64,000 bases of DNA from Yanghanlia sp047501535 (GTDB lineage: Bacteria; Pseudomonadota; Gammaproteobacteria; Burkholderiales; Burkholderiaceae_B), in assembly GCF_047501535.1 (NCBI RefSeq), contig NZ_JAZDRJ010000012.1, positions 82,307-146,306 of the forward strand. Direction: 5' to 3'. Positions 25,681-34,720 of the stretch are shown here, piece after piece. The position numbers were made by a program, and so were the translations under genes. Position 1 is the first letter of the stretch, and each line of letters begins with the position of its first letter. A model generated the notes under the pieces. The model searched no databases. It was not told the DNA's origin and saw nothing but the letters and a program-made list of their open reading frames with translations.

Positions 25681-26616
25681 TCAGGCGATCTCGGCGCTGG
25701 GGTCTTCCTTTTTTGGGGCTTTTACGAGGTCTTCACGTTTGACACCCAGCCACATAGCAATGGAAGCCGCCACAAAGATGGAGGAATAAATACCGAACCA
25801 GATGCCGATGGTGAGCGCCAGAGAGAAGTTGTGCAAAGTGGGGCCGCCAAAGAAGAACATGGACAGCACCATCATCTGCGTAGAGCCGTGGGTAATCACC
25901 GTACGCGACATGGTTTGGGTAATCGCGCTGTTGATGACTTCCTTCACACTGGCCTTGCGTTGCTTGCGGAAGTTCTCGCGAATGCGGTCCATGATGACCA
26001 CGGATTCGTTCACGGAATACCCGAGCACCGCTAAGACCCCCGCCAGTACAGATAGCGAGAATTCCCATTGGAAAAAGGCGAAGAAGCCCAGAATGATGAT
26101 GACGTCGTGCAGGTTGGCGATCACCCCGGCGACGGCAAACTTCCATTCAAACCGAAAGCCCAGGTAGACCATGATGCCGATGACTACGAACAGCAGCGCC
26201 ATCAGGCCGTTTTCCACCAGCTCGCGGCCCACTTGAGGGCCGACGAACTCCACACGGCGCAGTTCGACGTCGGCGGTGGCAGCTTGCAGAGCGCCCAAGA
26301 CGGCCTCACTCTGCATGGCGGACGTTTCGCCTTCACGCACTGGCAGACGAATCATGACGTCACGCGACGTGCCGAAGTTCTGCACCTGGAAGTCGGTATA
26401 ACCCAGGTCGGCCACGGCAGCGCGGACTTCATCTAACTGAGCGGCTTCAGGGTAGTTGACCTCCACCACCGTGCCACCGGTGAACTCGATTGACAGATGG
26501 AAGCCGCGGGTGGCAATGAAGAAGACAGCTAAGACAAAAATAGTCAGGCTGATCAGGTTCAGCACCAAAGCGTGGCGCATGAACGGGATAGTGCGGCGGA
26601 TACGGAAAAATTCCAT
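25681..26616 (-). CDS. secF: protein translocase subunit SecF
   Basis: A 311-residue inner-membrane RND-like subunit that, with SecD and YajC, uses the proton gradient to pull exported proteins through SecYEG. Features: TM1 near residues 15-35, FTGGTVVEVNYP (the SecF first periplasmic signature), a periplasmic domain to about 130, and five more helices with GYSVNESVVIMDRIREN and ALTIGIWFGIYSSIFVAASIA. It lies 50 bp after secD. Confidence 0.96.
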   Translation of the reverse strand: MEFFRIRRTIPFMRHALVLNLISLTIFVLAVFFIATRGFHLSIEFTGGTVVEVNYPEAAQLDEVRAAVADLGYTDFQVQNFGTSRDVMIRLPVREGETSAMQSEAVLGALQAATADVELRRVEFVGPQVGRELVENGLMALLFVVIGIMVYLGFRFEWKFAVAGVIANLHDVIIILGFFAFFQWEFSLSVLAGVLAVLGYSVNESVVIMDRIRENFRKQRKASVKEVINSAITQTMSRTVITHGSTQMMVLSMFFFGGPTLHNFSLALTIGIWFGIYSSIFVAASIAMWLGVKREDLVKAPKKEDPSAEIA

Positions 26617-26666
26617 GTTTCGTTCTTACCTTGAGATAGGGCCGCGCCAACTGGCGCAGCCCCGGT

Positions 26667-28538
26667 TCAATCCTTGGGTTTCCAGACTTGGCCGATGGAG
26701 ATGCTCTGCAGCTTGCGCCGCGAGCCATACCAAAGGTTGACCATGGCCCTGACGCCGACAATGGAGGAGAACATGGATGTCAGGATGCCGATGACATGAA
26801 CTACGGCAAAGCCGCGGATGGGCCCGGTACCGAAGGCCAGCAACGCAATACCCACGATAAGGGTGGTGAGGTTGGAGTCGAGAATGGTGCCCCATGCCCG
26901 CTCAAAACCCAGGTTAATGGCCTGCTGAGGCGAGTGACCCGTTCGCAGCTCTTCGCGGATGCGCTCGTTAATGAGCACGTTGGCGTCAATGGCCATGCCA
27001 AGGGTGAGCGCAATCGCGGCGATACCCGGCAGCGTAAGCGTGGCCTGCAGCATGGAAAGCGCGGCCAGCAGTAAGAGCACGTTGAATGTCAGGCCCAGTG
27101 TGGAAAACACGCCGAACAGCCGGTAGTAAAGCACCATGAAGACAGCAATGGCGATGAAACCATATAGGGTGGAGTCAAAGCCCTTCTTGATGTTGTCGGC
27201 ACCCAGGCTGGGGCCGATGGTGCGCTCTTCGATGATTTCCATAGGGGCGGCCAGCGAACCGGCGCGCAGCAGCAGAGCGATGTCGGCCGCTTCCTGGGCA
27301 TTCATACTGCCGGAAATCTGCACCTGTCCCCCGGGGATCTCACTGCGGATCACCGGAGCGGTGACCACCTGGCCTTTACCCTGCTCAAACAGAACAATGG
27401 CCATGCGACGCCCGATATTGTCGCGAGTGATGTCACGGAAAATGCGTGCGCCTTTTGCGTCAAGGCTGAGGTTGACGGTGGCCTGCTGGGTTTGCTGATC
27501 GCGGCCCGGTTGGGCGTCTTGCAGGTTTTCCCCAGTGAGGATGACCTGGCGACGCAGCAGCAGGGGCCGCCCGTCGGTATCTTCAAAGCGTTCCAGGCCG
27601 AAAGGCACGGTACCTGCATTTAGCGCTGCGGTAGCCGAAGGCGAATCTTCGACCATGCGGATTTCCAGCGTGGCCGTGCGGCCCAGGATTTCCTTAGCCT
27701 TGGCGACATCCTGCACGCCGGGCAACTGCACAATGATGCGATCGGTGCCTTGCTGCTGGATGATGGGTTCGGCCACGCCAAGCTCGTTAATTCGATTGTG
27801 CAGCGTGGTGATGTTCTGACGTAGGGCGTTGGTTTGAACAGCGGTGATGGCTTGTTCGCTCAGTTCGCCGCGGATGGTGTACAGGTTGGCCGATTGACCC
27901 GTGGCGGAGAAGCTCAGGTCGGGCAAGGAGCGGCGCAGTTCGGAAATGGCGGCGTCGCGGTCGGCTTCGGTGTTGAAGGATGCCACCACGGAGAGGTCGC
28001 TGCGTTCAGCGCCGGCCACGGGAATGCGGGCTTCACGTAATACTGAGCGGATTTCGTTGGAGATCGTGTCGTAACGGCCGGTCAGCGCGCCACGCATATC
28101 GACTTGCAGCAGGAAGTGCACACCGCCACGCAGATCGAGACCTAGATACATGGGGTTGGCGCCAATGGCAGTCAGCCAGGAGGGCGACGCCGATAGCAAG
28201 TTAAGCGCAACCGTGTATGAAGGGTCGTTGGGGTTCGGGTTCAGCGAGCGCTCAATGAGATCTTTCGCGCGCAGCTGGACGTCGGTGGTTTCAAAGCGGG
28301 CGCGCACCGTGCCGGTGGGGCCATTCTGTTCGAAAAATGTGCCGGTGGTTTCTATGCCATTGTCACGCAACAGCCCTTCCACCTGGCTCAGCATGGAAAT
28401 ATCCACCTTGACTGTGGATTTCGCCGGCGCGATCTGGACAGCGGGGGCTTCGCCGAAAAAGTTGGGAAGGGTGTAGAGCAGCCCGATAATCAGCGCCACC
28501 ACTACGGTGAGGTACTTCCAGAGGGGATAACGGTTCAT
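26667..28538 (-). CDS. secD: protein translocase subunit SecD
   Basis: A 623-residue partner of SecF. It starts with MNRYPLWKYLTVVVALIIGLLYTLPN (TM1), has the LGLDLRGGVHFLLQVD signature near residue 133, two periplasmic domains and five C-terminal helices, with IAAIALTLGMAIDANVLINERIREEL as the conserved TM4-5 motif. Length is close to the E. coli protein (615). Between yajC (68 bp upstream) and secF. Confidence 0.97.
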   Translation of the reverse strand: MNRYPLWKYLTVVVALIIGLLYTLPNFFGEAPAVQIAPAKSTVKVDISMLSQVEGLLRDNGIETTGTFFEQNGPTGTVRARFETTDVQLRAKDLIERSLNPNPNDPSYTVALNLLSASPSWLTAIGANPMYLGLDLRGGVHFLLQVDMRGALTGRYDTISNEIRSVLREARIPVAGAERSDLSVVASFNTEADRDAAISELRRSLPDLSFSATGQSANLYTIRGELSEQAITAVQTNALRQNITTLHNRINELGVAEPIIQQQGTDRIIVQLPGVQDVAKAKEILGRTATLEIRMVEDSPSATAALNAGTVPFGLERFEDTDGRPLLLRRQVILTGENLQDAQPGRDQQTQQATVNLSLDAKGARIFRDITRDNIGRRMAIVLFEQGKGQVVTAPVIRSEIPGGQVQISGSMNAQEAADIALLLRAGSLAAPMEIIEERTIGPSLGADNIKKGFDSTLYGFIAIAVFMVLYYRLFGVFSTLGLTFNVLLLLAALSMLQATLTLPGIAAIALTLGMAIDANVLINERIREELRTGHSPQQAINLGFERAWGTILDSNLTTLIVGIALLAFGTGPIRGFAVVHVIGILTSMFSSIVGVRAMVNLWYGSRRKLQSISIGQVWKPKD

Positions 28539-28606
28539 TCTCGGTCAGCAGGCGGAAAGACTTAAGTACCCCGGAGCGGGCGCCCCGGGGCCGGAGGGCG
28601 ATGAAA

Positions 28607-28948
28607 TTAGAGCGTTTTCATCGTGCCCTTGGGCAGCACGGTTGTGACGGCGTTGCGCTGGACGATGGTTTCTACCTGCTTGTCGGCCACGGCGGAAATA
28701 TCAACCGTGACGTAGTTGTCGCTCACCTTGGTGATACGGCCAAGCAGCCCACCCTGAGTGATAACTTCATCACCTTTGGCCAGGCCTTCCACCAATTTGC
28801 GGTGTTCCTTCTGGCGCTTCATCTGCGGCCTGATCATCAGGAAGTAGAGAATGACGAACATCAAGATGATGGGCAGCATGCCCATCAGTGCATTCCCTTC
28901 GCCGGGCGCGGCCTGGGCGATGACAAGTGGCAGGGTATCGGTGAACAT
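28607..28948 (-). CDS. yajC: preprotein translocase accessory subunit YajC
   Basis: A 113-residue single-pass membrane protein: helix at about residues 18-38 (MLPIILMFVILYFLMIRPQ region), then the conserved cytoplasmic GDEVITQGGLLGRI and ISAVADKQVETIVQRNAVTTVLPKG. Part of the SecDF-YajC holo-translocon. It lies between tgt and secD in the standard queA-tgt-yajC-secD-secF order, with a pair of palindromes between it and tgt. Confidence 0.95.
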   Translation of the reverse strand: MFTDTLPLVIAQAAPGEGNALMGMLPIILMFVILYFLMIRPQMKRQKEHRKLVEGLAKGDEVITQGGLLGRITKVSDNYVTVDISAVADKQVETIVQRNAVTTVLPKGTMKTL

Positions 28949-28995
28949 CAGGTGCTCCTGTGGTTTTTTTGAACGTAACTCTTAATTGTAGCGAA

Positions 28996-29044
28996 ATTGG
29001 GGTCTGACCCCATTTTTTTGTTTAATTGGGGACAGACCCCAATT
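28996..29044. repeat. two tandem GGGGTC palindromes between tgt and yajC
   Basis: Two neighbouring hairpin units, each a GGGG/CCCC palindrome around a five-base centre: ATTGGGGTCTGACCCCAT at 28996-29013 and an 8-bp perfect stem AATTGGGG/CCCCAATT at 29024-29044. A seven-T run lies between them on the plus strand. Such GGGGTCTGACCCC units recur in intergenic regions of this bacterial group as far as I know. They could act as terminators or mRNA-end structures. Confidence 0.6.
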
Positions 29045-29047
29045 TGT

Positions 29048-30184
29048 TTATTCCACGCCGCGAGCGCGATCTTGGTTAAATGCGTCGCGCCAGGCTTGGA
29101 AGCGGCCCTCTGCGATGGCCTCGCGCATTTCCTCCATAATCTTCAAGTAGAAGTGAAGATTGTGCAGGGTGTTCAGGCGGGCGCCGGTGATTTCATTGGC
29201 GCGTTGCAGGTGGTGCAGGTAGGCGCGTGAAAAGTTCTTGCAGGTGTGGCAGCTACAACTGGGGTCGAGCGGGCGGGTGTCATCGCGGTAGCGAGCATTC
29301 CGGATTTTGACATCGCCATAACGCGTGAACAGCCAGCCGTTACGGGCGTTACGGGTGGGCATAACGCAGTCGAACATGTCCACGCCTCGGCTGACGCCTT
29401 CCACCAGATCTTCAGGGGTGCCCACGCCCATCAGGTAGCGGGGGGCTTGTTCCGGCAGTTGGGGGGCGGTGTGGGCCAGCACACGCATCATGTCTTCTTT
29501 CGGCTCGCCGACCGAAAGACCGCCGATGGCATAGCCTTCAAAGCCGATATCCAGCAGGCCCGCCAGCGATTCGTCGCGCAGGTGCTCATACATGCCGCCT
29601 TGCACAATGCCGAACAGGGCGTTGGGGTTTTCCAGCCGTTCGAACTCATCGCGCGAACGCCGCGCCCAGCGCAGCGACATGCGCATGGAGGTGGCGGCTT
29701 CTTCCACCGTGGCGGGCCTGCCTTCTATTTCGTAGGGTGTGCATTCGTCAAACACCATGGAAATGTCGGAATTCAAGGCAAGCTGGATGCGCATGGATTC
29801 TTCAGGTGTCAGAAACAGGCGGGAACCATCAATGGGCGAGGAAAAGCGCACCCCCTCTTCGGTGATCTTGCGCATATTGTTCAGGCTGAACACTTGAAAG
29901 CCGCCGGAGTCCGTGAGGATGGGCTTTTGCCACTGCATGAAACCGTGCAACCCCTGGTGCTTGCGCATGATGTCGGTACCGGGCCGCAGCCACAGGTGGA
30001 AGGTGTTGCCCAGCACGATTTGGGCGCCGATATCTTCCAGTTCGTGGGGCAGCATGGCCTTGACGCTGCCATACGTGCCGACCGGCATAAAGATCGGGGT
30101 CTGCACCACGCCGTGGTTAAGGGTGATCTCGCCGCGCCGTGCGGCGCCGTCGGTAGCCAGCAGTTTGAATTGAAGACGGGTCAT
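29048..30184 (-). CDS. tgt: tRNA-guanine transglycosylase
   Basis: Exchanges guanine-34 for preQ1 in tRNAs with GUN anticodons during queuosine synthesis. The 378-residue TIM barrel shows LTDSGGFQVFSL with the catalytic Asp near residue 90, FDECTPYE, GIVQGGMYEHLR, GGLSVGEPKEDM, the nucleophile region FDCVMPTRNARNG, and the zinc site CSCHTCKNFSRAYLHHL. It overlaps queA by four bases (ATGA). Confidence 0.97.
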   Translation of the reverse strand: MTRLQFKLLATDGAARRGEITLNHGVVQTPIFMPVGTYGSVKAMLPHELEDIGAQIVLGNTFHLWLRPGTDIMRKHQGLHGFMQWQKPILTDSGGFQVFSLNNMRKITEEGVRFSSPIDGSRLFLTPEESMRIQLALNSDISMVFDECTPYEIEGRPATVEEAATSMRMSLRWARRSRDEFERLENPNALFGIVQGGMYEHLRDESLAGLLDIGFEGYAIGGLSVGEPKEDMMRVLAHTAPQLPEQAPRYLMGVGTPEDLVEGVSRGVDMFDCVMPTRNARNGWLFTRYGDVKIRNARYRDDTRPLDPSCSCHTCKNFSRAYLHHLQRANEITGARLNTLHNLHFYLKIMEEMREAIAEGRFQAWRDAFNQDRARGVE

Positions 30185-31230
30185 GAATGATTCGGAGATT
30201 CGATAAACATGGCATCGCCATAACTGAAGAAGCGATACCTGGATTGAACGGCATGCGCATAGGCACGCCGTATGGTGTCCATGCCTGCCAGCGCCGAAAC
30301 CAGCATCAACAGCGTAGATTGCGGCAGGTGGAAGTTGGTGAGCAGGGCGTCAACCATTTGAAACTGATAGCCGGGCGTGATGAATAAGCGCGTGTCGCCT
30401 TCGGCTGCTAAGTTGCCGGGTTGGTGAGCGAGCTCAGCAGCCGCCGATTCCAGCGCACGCACGCTGGTGGTGCCCACGGCGACGACTCTGCCGCCGTTTT
30501 CGCGTGTCCGGCGAAGGGCCTGCAGGGTAGCGGCGCTCACTTGAAAACGCTCCGCATGCATGACGTGCTCGCTGAGGTTTTCCACCCGCACAGGTTGGAA
30601 GGTGCCGGCACCGACATGCAGGGTTACGAAGGCAGTGTCCACGCCCATTTCGGCTAAACGCGCAAGCATGTCTTGATCGAAATGCAAGCCAGCGGTGGGC
30701 GCCGCGACGGCTCCGGGCTCGCGGGCGTACACGGTCTGATAGCGGGTGTCGTCATCCTCACTGGCCGCATGGGTGATATAGGGCGGCAGCGGTGTACTGC
30801 CGTGGGCTTCCAGCAGGTTGAGAACGTTATCCGGGAACTCCACAATAAAAAGCGCGTCTTCGCGGCCGGTCACCGTCACATAAAAGGCGTCGGCCAGCCA
30901 CAGGCGCGTTCCGGGGCGCGGCGACTTGCTGGCTTTGATGTGGGCCAGAGCGGTATGGGTAGCCGTAATCCGTTCCACCAGTACTTCGACCCGACCGCCA
31001 CTTTCCTTGTTGCCGAGCAGCCGGGCTTTGATGACGCGGGTGTCATTGAAGACCAACAAGTCACCGTTACGCAGCAGCGAAGGCAGGTCAGTGAACTGGC
31101 GGTCGTGCAGGCGGCTGTCGGAGTCGATATGCAGCAGGCGGCTACCGCTGCGTTGCGTGGCTGGCGTTTGGGCAATAAGTTCGGGAGGCAGCTCGTAGTC
31201 GAACTGGGAAAGCTGGAGATTAGAGTTCAC
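30181..31230 (-). CDS. queA: S-adenosylmethionine:tRNA ribosyltransferase-isomerase
   Basis: Transfers and rearranges the ribosyl part of SAM onto preQ1-tRNA to give epoxyqueuosine. Conserved segments: FDYELPPELIAQTPA, DLLVFNDTRVIKARLLG, YQTVYAREPGAVAAPTAGLHF, THVHVGAGTFQPV-like (here TLHVGAGTFQPV), and TNFHLPQSTLLMLVSA. I took the GTG at 31230 because the family begins a few residues before FDYELPPELIA; an ATG at 31251 would add seven residues. Neither has a good Shine-Dalgarno sequence. The open frame further upstream to 31476 has no family homology. First gene of the queA-tgt-yajC-secD-secF cluster. Confidence 0.93.
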   Translation of the reverse strand: MNSNLQLSQFDYELPPELIAQTPATQRSGSRLLHIDSDSRLHDRQFTDLPSLLRNGDLLVFNDTRVIKARLLGNKESGGRVEVLVERITATHTALAHIKASKSPRPGTRLWLADAFYVTVTGREDALFIVEFPDNVLNLLEAHGSTPLPPYITHAASEDDDTRYQTVYAREPGAVAAPTAGLHFDQDMLARLAEMGVDTAFVTLHVGAGTFQPVRVENLSEHVMHAERFQVSAATLQALRRTRENGGRVVAVGTTSVRALESAAAELAHQPGNLAAEGDTRLFITPGYQFQMVDALLTNFHLPQSTLLMLVSALAGMDTIRRAYAHAVQSRYRFFSYGDAMFIESPNHS

Positions 31231-31560
31231 GTGCTGGCAGCTTGCCCCCATAGGGCGTGGGGAGGATGACAAAACACCTATTTTACCGGCAGTGTGATTC
31301 CCGGCCCCTCTGGGCAAGCAGCGGCATCGCATGCATGAGCGATACGGGTGGCTGCTACGCCCTGGTTTTCGTGCCTCTGACGGCCCAATAGAGGGGTGCC
31401 GACGCTGCCGTATTCGAGCCGTGCTGTTTGTCCTTGCGCTGACAGGATAGGGTTCTCGCACAGATGAATGATCCATGGTTTTGCCGGTTCCAGAGACACG
31501 GGTAAATCGCTTATGCTGGGGCCTTTCGTCGACGTTTTTCTATCGCCTACCTTTGCATCC

Positions 31561-33060
31561 ATGCCATTCAAGCTTCTATTCCCCGTTGTGAAAACCTGGC
31601 GCCGTGCGCGGCAGTGGGCGGCAGTCCCCTTGTTAGCAGCCGGGCTGGCGGGTGTTTTGCAGGTGTCACAGGCTGAAGCTCAAACTTTGCCCGTGGCTCA
31701 GTCGATTCAGGCTCTTCCCACTGAAGTGCAACAGGCTTGGGCGGCAACCAAGCTGCCAGATTCCACCTTGTCGCTGGTGGTGCATGAGCTGGGAGGGCAA
31801 CGTCTGGCATCTCTCAACGCCATGGTGCCGCGCAACCCGGCCTCAGTGATGAAAATGGTGACGACGTGGGCGGCGCTTTCGGAATTGGGGCCTGAATACA
31901 GCTGGCGTACGGCTTTTTATACCCGGGCGGATGCACAGATTGATGCGGAAGGCACACTGACCGGGCCGCTGTACCTGAAAGCGGGTGGGGATCCTTTTCT
32001 GACTATGCAGGAGCTCTGGTCGTTGCTCAGGGAACTGCGCTTGCGTGGTGTGAAGAATATTACCGAGGTGGTGGTGGACCGCAGCCGTTTCGGCGATGTG
32101 GCGCTCGACCCCGCAGCATTCGACGGTGCGGGGGATCGCCCCTATAACGCCAGCCCGGACGTCATGATGGTGGGGCTGGGCACGGTCAGGCTGATTTTCA
32201 TACCCGATACCCAAGCCAATAAATGGGTGCCGGTGATCGACCCGCCGGTGCGCGGCTTGCGGGTTCAGGGCAATGTCGAGTGGAGCAATGCGCGTTGTCC
32301 GGGTTCGCCTCAAGTCAGCACCCAGGTACAGCGCTTGGGCACTGAAACGCTGATACAAGTGAATGGCACGGTGGCCGGCTCTTGTGGCGAATTTTCTCTG
32401 TACCGGCTGGCTTTGCCGCAACAACAACATTTTGAGGCCATGTTCCGCATGTTGTGGACGGAGCTTGGCGGCACGCTGGGGCGTGGCTTTAACACAGGCT
32501 CCCTGCCGTCGAATGCGCGCTTGCTGGCCTGGCACGATTCTGAAACCTTGGCGGACACCATTCGCCTGATCAACAAACAGAGCAATAATGTTATGGCTCG
32601 CATGTTGTTGTTGGCGTTGGGGGCAGAGCAGCGCGCGTCCGGAGCGACTGCGCACAGCGGCGCTCAGGCGGCCTTTCAGGTATTACGCAGCCAAGGGGTG
32701 GATACCCAAGGTTGGGTGCTGGAAAATGGCTCAGGCCTGTCGCGCCAGGAGCGGCTGACCGCCGACGGTTTGGCGTCCATGCTGGATGTTGCGTGGCGCT
32801 CGCCGCTTATGCCGGAATTTATTTCTTCGCTGGCAATTTCCGGCGTGGACGGCACGTTGCGGCGACGGTTGCGCGCCGACGAAACGCGCGGGTTAGCGCA
32901 TCTCAAAACCGGCACCTTGCGCGATTCCCGTGCCTTGGCAGGTTATGTACTGGGTGCCAGCGGCCGCCGTTACGCCTTGGTGCTCATCATCAACCACGAA
33001 CGGGCGGGCAATACCGGTAAATTCCTGGACAGCGTGGTGCAATGGCTGGCAAAGCAGTAA
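31561..33060 (+). CDS. dacB: D-alanyl-D-alanine carboxypeptidase/endopeptidase (PBP4 type)
   Basis: A 499-residue class C low-molecular-mass penicillin-binding protein that trims peptidoglycan cross-links in the periplasm. Active-site motifs are complete: SVMK (S95, K98), SNN (S341-N343) and KTG (K449). A signal peptide with the stretch VPLLAAGLAGVLQVSQAEA ends near residue 37. The start is the ATG at 31561, which gives a normal signal sequence; the frame open from 31468 has no support. Divergent from queA, convergent with nothing; upp follows 200 bp later. Confidence 0.94.
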   Translation: MPFKLLFPVVKTWRRARQWAAVPLLAAGLAGVLQVSQAEAQTLPVAQSIQALPTEVQQAWAATKLPDSTLSLVVHELGGQRLASLNAMVPRNPASVMKMVTTWAALSELGPEYSWRTAFYTRADAQIDAEGTLTGPLYLKAGGDPFLTMQELWSLLRELRLRGVKNITEVVVDRSRFGDVALDPAAFDGAGDRPYNASPDVMMVGLGTVRLIFIPDTQANKWVPVIDPPVRGLRVQGNVEWSNARCPGSPQVSTQVQRLGTETLIQVNGTVAGSCGEFSLYRLALPQQQHFEAMFRMLWTELGGTLGRGFNTGSLPSNARLLAWHDSETLADTIRLINKQSNNVMARMLLLALGAEQRASGATAHSGAQAAFQVLRSQGVDTQGWVLENGSGLSRQERLTADGLASMLDVAWRSPLMPEFISSLAISGVDGTLRRRLRADETRGLAHLKTGTLRDSRALAGYVLGASGRRYALVLIINHERAGNTGKFLDSVVQWLAKQ

Positions 33061-33176
33061 AAGCGTAACGAAACCATCAAAACTCAAGGCATAATGCAGG
33101 GGTGGCTGTAATTGGCCGCACGCCTGTGCACACGCCTCATCGTTATGGTCGGTGCCAGGCAAGGCAGTTATTTTTT

Positions 33177-33235
33177 AGAGCCGAAGGGTTCCCTGACGGG
33201 CTACGGAGATGTTCCGGCCCGCAGGCCGGGGCTCT
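33177..33235 (+). other. structured RNA leader upstream of upp
   Basis: Closing stem AGAGCC (33177-33182) / GGCTCT (33230-33235) encloses a small CCC-TGAC-GGG hairpin (33191-33200) and a 6-bp GC stem CCGGCC-CGCA-GGCCGG (33214-33229). A run of six T lies just before. It ends 24 bp before the upp start, which has GCAGGA as ribosome binding site. The rest of the 199-bp gap holds a CATAAT -10-like box near 33090. I do not recognise a known riboswitch class. Confidence 0.4.
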
Positions 33236-33259
33236 TCACTTTGCAGGAACGCATCATAA

Positions 33260-33898
33260 ATGCCAGTACATGAAATCCGCCACCCCTTGATTCAGCACAA
33301 GCTGGGCTTGATGCGCAAGGCCGATCTCAGCACCAAGAACTTCCGGGAAATGTCCCAGGAAATCGCAGCGCTGCTCACCTATGAAGCATCTAAAGATCTT
33401 CCTCTCGAACCTCAGAGAATCGAAAGCTGGTGCGGCCCGCTGGACGTTGAGAAAATCGCCGGAAAGAAAGTAACCGTCGTGCCTATTTTGCGGGCGGGCA
33501 TCGGCATGCTGGATGGCGTGTTGACGCTTATTCCAGGCGCCAAAGTCAGTGCGGTGGGCATTGCTCGCAACGAAGAAACTTTCGAAGCGCAAACCTATCT
33601 TGAAAAGCTGGTGGGCCAATTAGACGAGCGCCTGGCGCTGATTGTTGACCCTATGCTGGCTACCGGCGGCTCTATGGTGGCCACCATAGACCTCCTGAAG
33701 AAGGCGGGGTGTCGGAATATCCGCGCCTTGGTGCTGGTCGCTGCCCCACAGGGCATTGCAGCAGTTGAAAAGCACCACCCCGATGTGCATATTTATACGG
33801 CGGCCGTTGATAGCCATCTCGATGAGAGCGGCTATATTATTCCTGGGTTGGGCGATGCAGGTGATCGCATTTTCGGAACCCGGCAGAAGGACGCCTGA
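33260..33898 (+). CDS. upp: uracil phosphoribosyltransferase
   Basis: Salvage enzyme that makes UMP from uracil and PRPP. The 212-residue product shows HPLIQHKLGLMRKADLSTKNFRE, PILRAGIGMLDGV, the PRPP loop VDPMLATGGSM, and the uracil-binding YIIPGLGDAGDRIFGT at the C-terminus, all in the standard places. Length matches E. coli Upp (208). No uraA permease gene follows. Confidence 0.97.
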   Translation: MPVHEIRHPLIQHKLGLMRKADLSTKNFREMSQEIAALLTYEASKDLPLEPQRIESWCGPLDVEKIAGKKVTVVPILRAGIGMLDGVLTLIPGAKVSAVGIARNEETFEAQTYLEKLVGQLDERLALIVDPMLATGGSMVATIDLLKKAGCRNIRALVLVAAPQGIAAVEKHHPDVHIYTAAVDSHLDESGYIIPGLGDAGDRIFGTRQKDA

Positions 33899-33967
33899 AC
33901 GCTGGGTACAAGGTTTGCCCGTGTATCGCAGCCCCGTCGCAGTCAGTTGTTTAACAGGAGTTGAAAC

Positions 33968-34282
33968 ATGAAAGAGAAAAGCATCCGCGATCGTGAAGAA
34001 GAGTTCGTCGATCGTGTCAAAGAAAGCCTGGATGAAGCAGAACGCATGTTGCAACAGGCGGCGGAAGCGACTGGTGATAAGGCTGAAGAGTTGCGCGAAA
34101 GCGCCATGCGCTCGCTGCGTCGCACGCGCGAACATCTCTATTCAACACAAGACGAGCTTATGGCTCGCGGGCGCCGCGCCGCACGGGCCACCGACGACTA
34201 CGTGCATGACAACCCCTGGCGTGCCATCGGTGTTGCGGGCCTGATGGGAGTCCTGATCGGCGCCATCATCTGCCGTCGCTAA
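33968..34282 (+). CDS. DUF883 family protein (ElaB/YqjD-like)
   Basis: A 104-residue protein with a long charged helix (residues 1-80, heptad-like with many Glu and Arg) and a C-terminal membrane helix, AIGVAGLMGVLIGAIICRR, the layout of the E. coli ribosome-anchoring proteins YqjD/ElaB. GGAG at 33957-33960 precedes the ATG. First gene of a three-gene operon with YqjE- and YqjK-like proteins, which appears to be the same order as in E. coli yqjCDEK. Confidence 0.88.
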   Translation: MKEKSIRDREEEFVDRVKESLDEAERMLQQAAEATGDKAEELRESAMRSLRRTREHLYSTQDELMARGRRAARATDDYVHDNPWRAIGVAGLMGVLIGAIICRR

Positions 34283-34294
34283 CGCGGGCCTGTT

Positions 34295-34720
34295 ATGGCG
34301 TTGCGCGAAACGGTCGGCGGGCTGGCCGCCACGCTGCTTTCAATCCTGCGGACTCGCTTTGAGCTGTTCGCACTTGAGGCTGCAGAACAGAAAGCCAATG
34401 TCCTGACCCTGCTCGGCATGGTCTTCGGGGCCTTGCTGTTTCTGACTCTGGCGTTGCTGGTGTTTACAGGGTTAGTGGCGGTGTATTTCTGGCCCACGGA
34501 AGACCGTTATCTGGCGTTGGCCATTCTGGCCTTCATCTATTTTGCGGTTGGGCTCGGCCTGCTGCTGGCCGTACGCACAAAACTCGTGAATAGCCCGACG
34601 CCATTTGCGGCAACACTGGATGAGTTGCGGCGCGATATCGACCTTGTGGATCGCTTGAAAGAACCTTCTTCAAGCGCTGTGCCGCCCGAGTGGATGCCGC
34701 CGCCGGGAGATCGCTCATGA
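34295..34720 (+). CDS. YqjE-like / phage holin superfamily III membrane protein
   Basis: A 141-residue protein of the YqjE family (Actino-holin-like DUF1469). The N-terminal amphipathic part LRTRFELFALEAAEQK is the family signature, followed by two hydrophobic helices (about residues 40-65 and 75-95). The C-terminal 35 residues are polar and Pro-rich. It starts 12 bp after the YqjD-like gene and overlaps the next one by four bases. The name holin is only a fold relation; nothing suggests phage here. Confidence 0.82.
   Translation: MALRETVGGLAATLLSILRTRFELFALEAAEQKANVLTLLGMVFGALLFLTLALLVFTGLVAVYFWPTEDRYLALAILAFIYFAVGLGLLLAVRTKLVNSPTPFAATLDELRRDIDLVDRLKEPSSSAVPPEWMPPPGDRS

Noticed and set aside
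29246..30190. 314-residue open frame antisense to tgt
   Set aside because: Opposite strand of a fully conserved enzyme; Gly/His-rich shadow.
31843..32655. 270-residue frame antisense to dacB
   Set aside because: The three active-site motifs on the other strand prove dacB; this frame has no family features.
34295..34720. Holin-like protein as a sign of prophage
   Set aside because: It is the YqjE family in a yqjD-E-K-like operon; no phage genes, integrase or attachment repeats are present.
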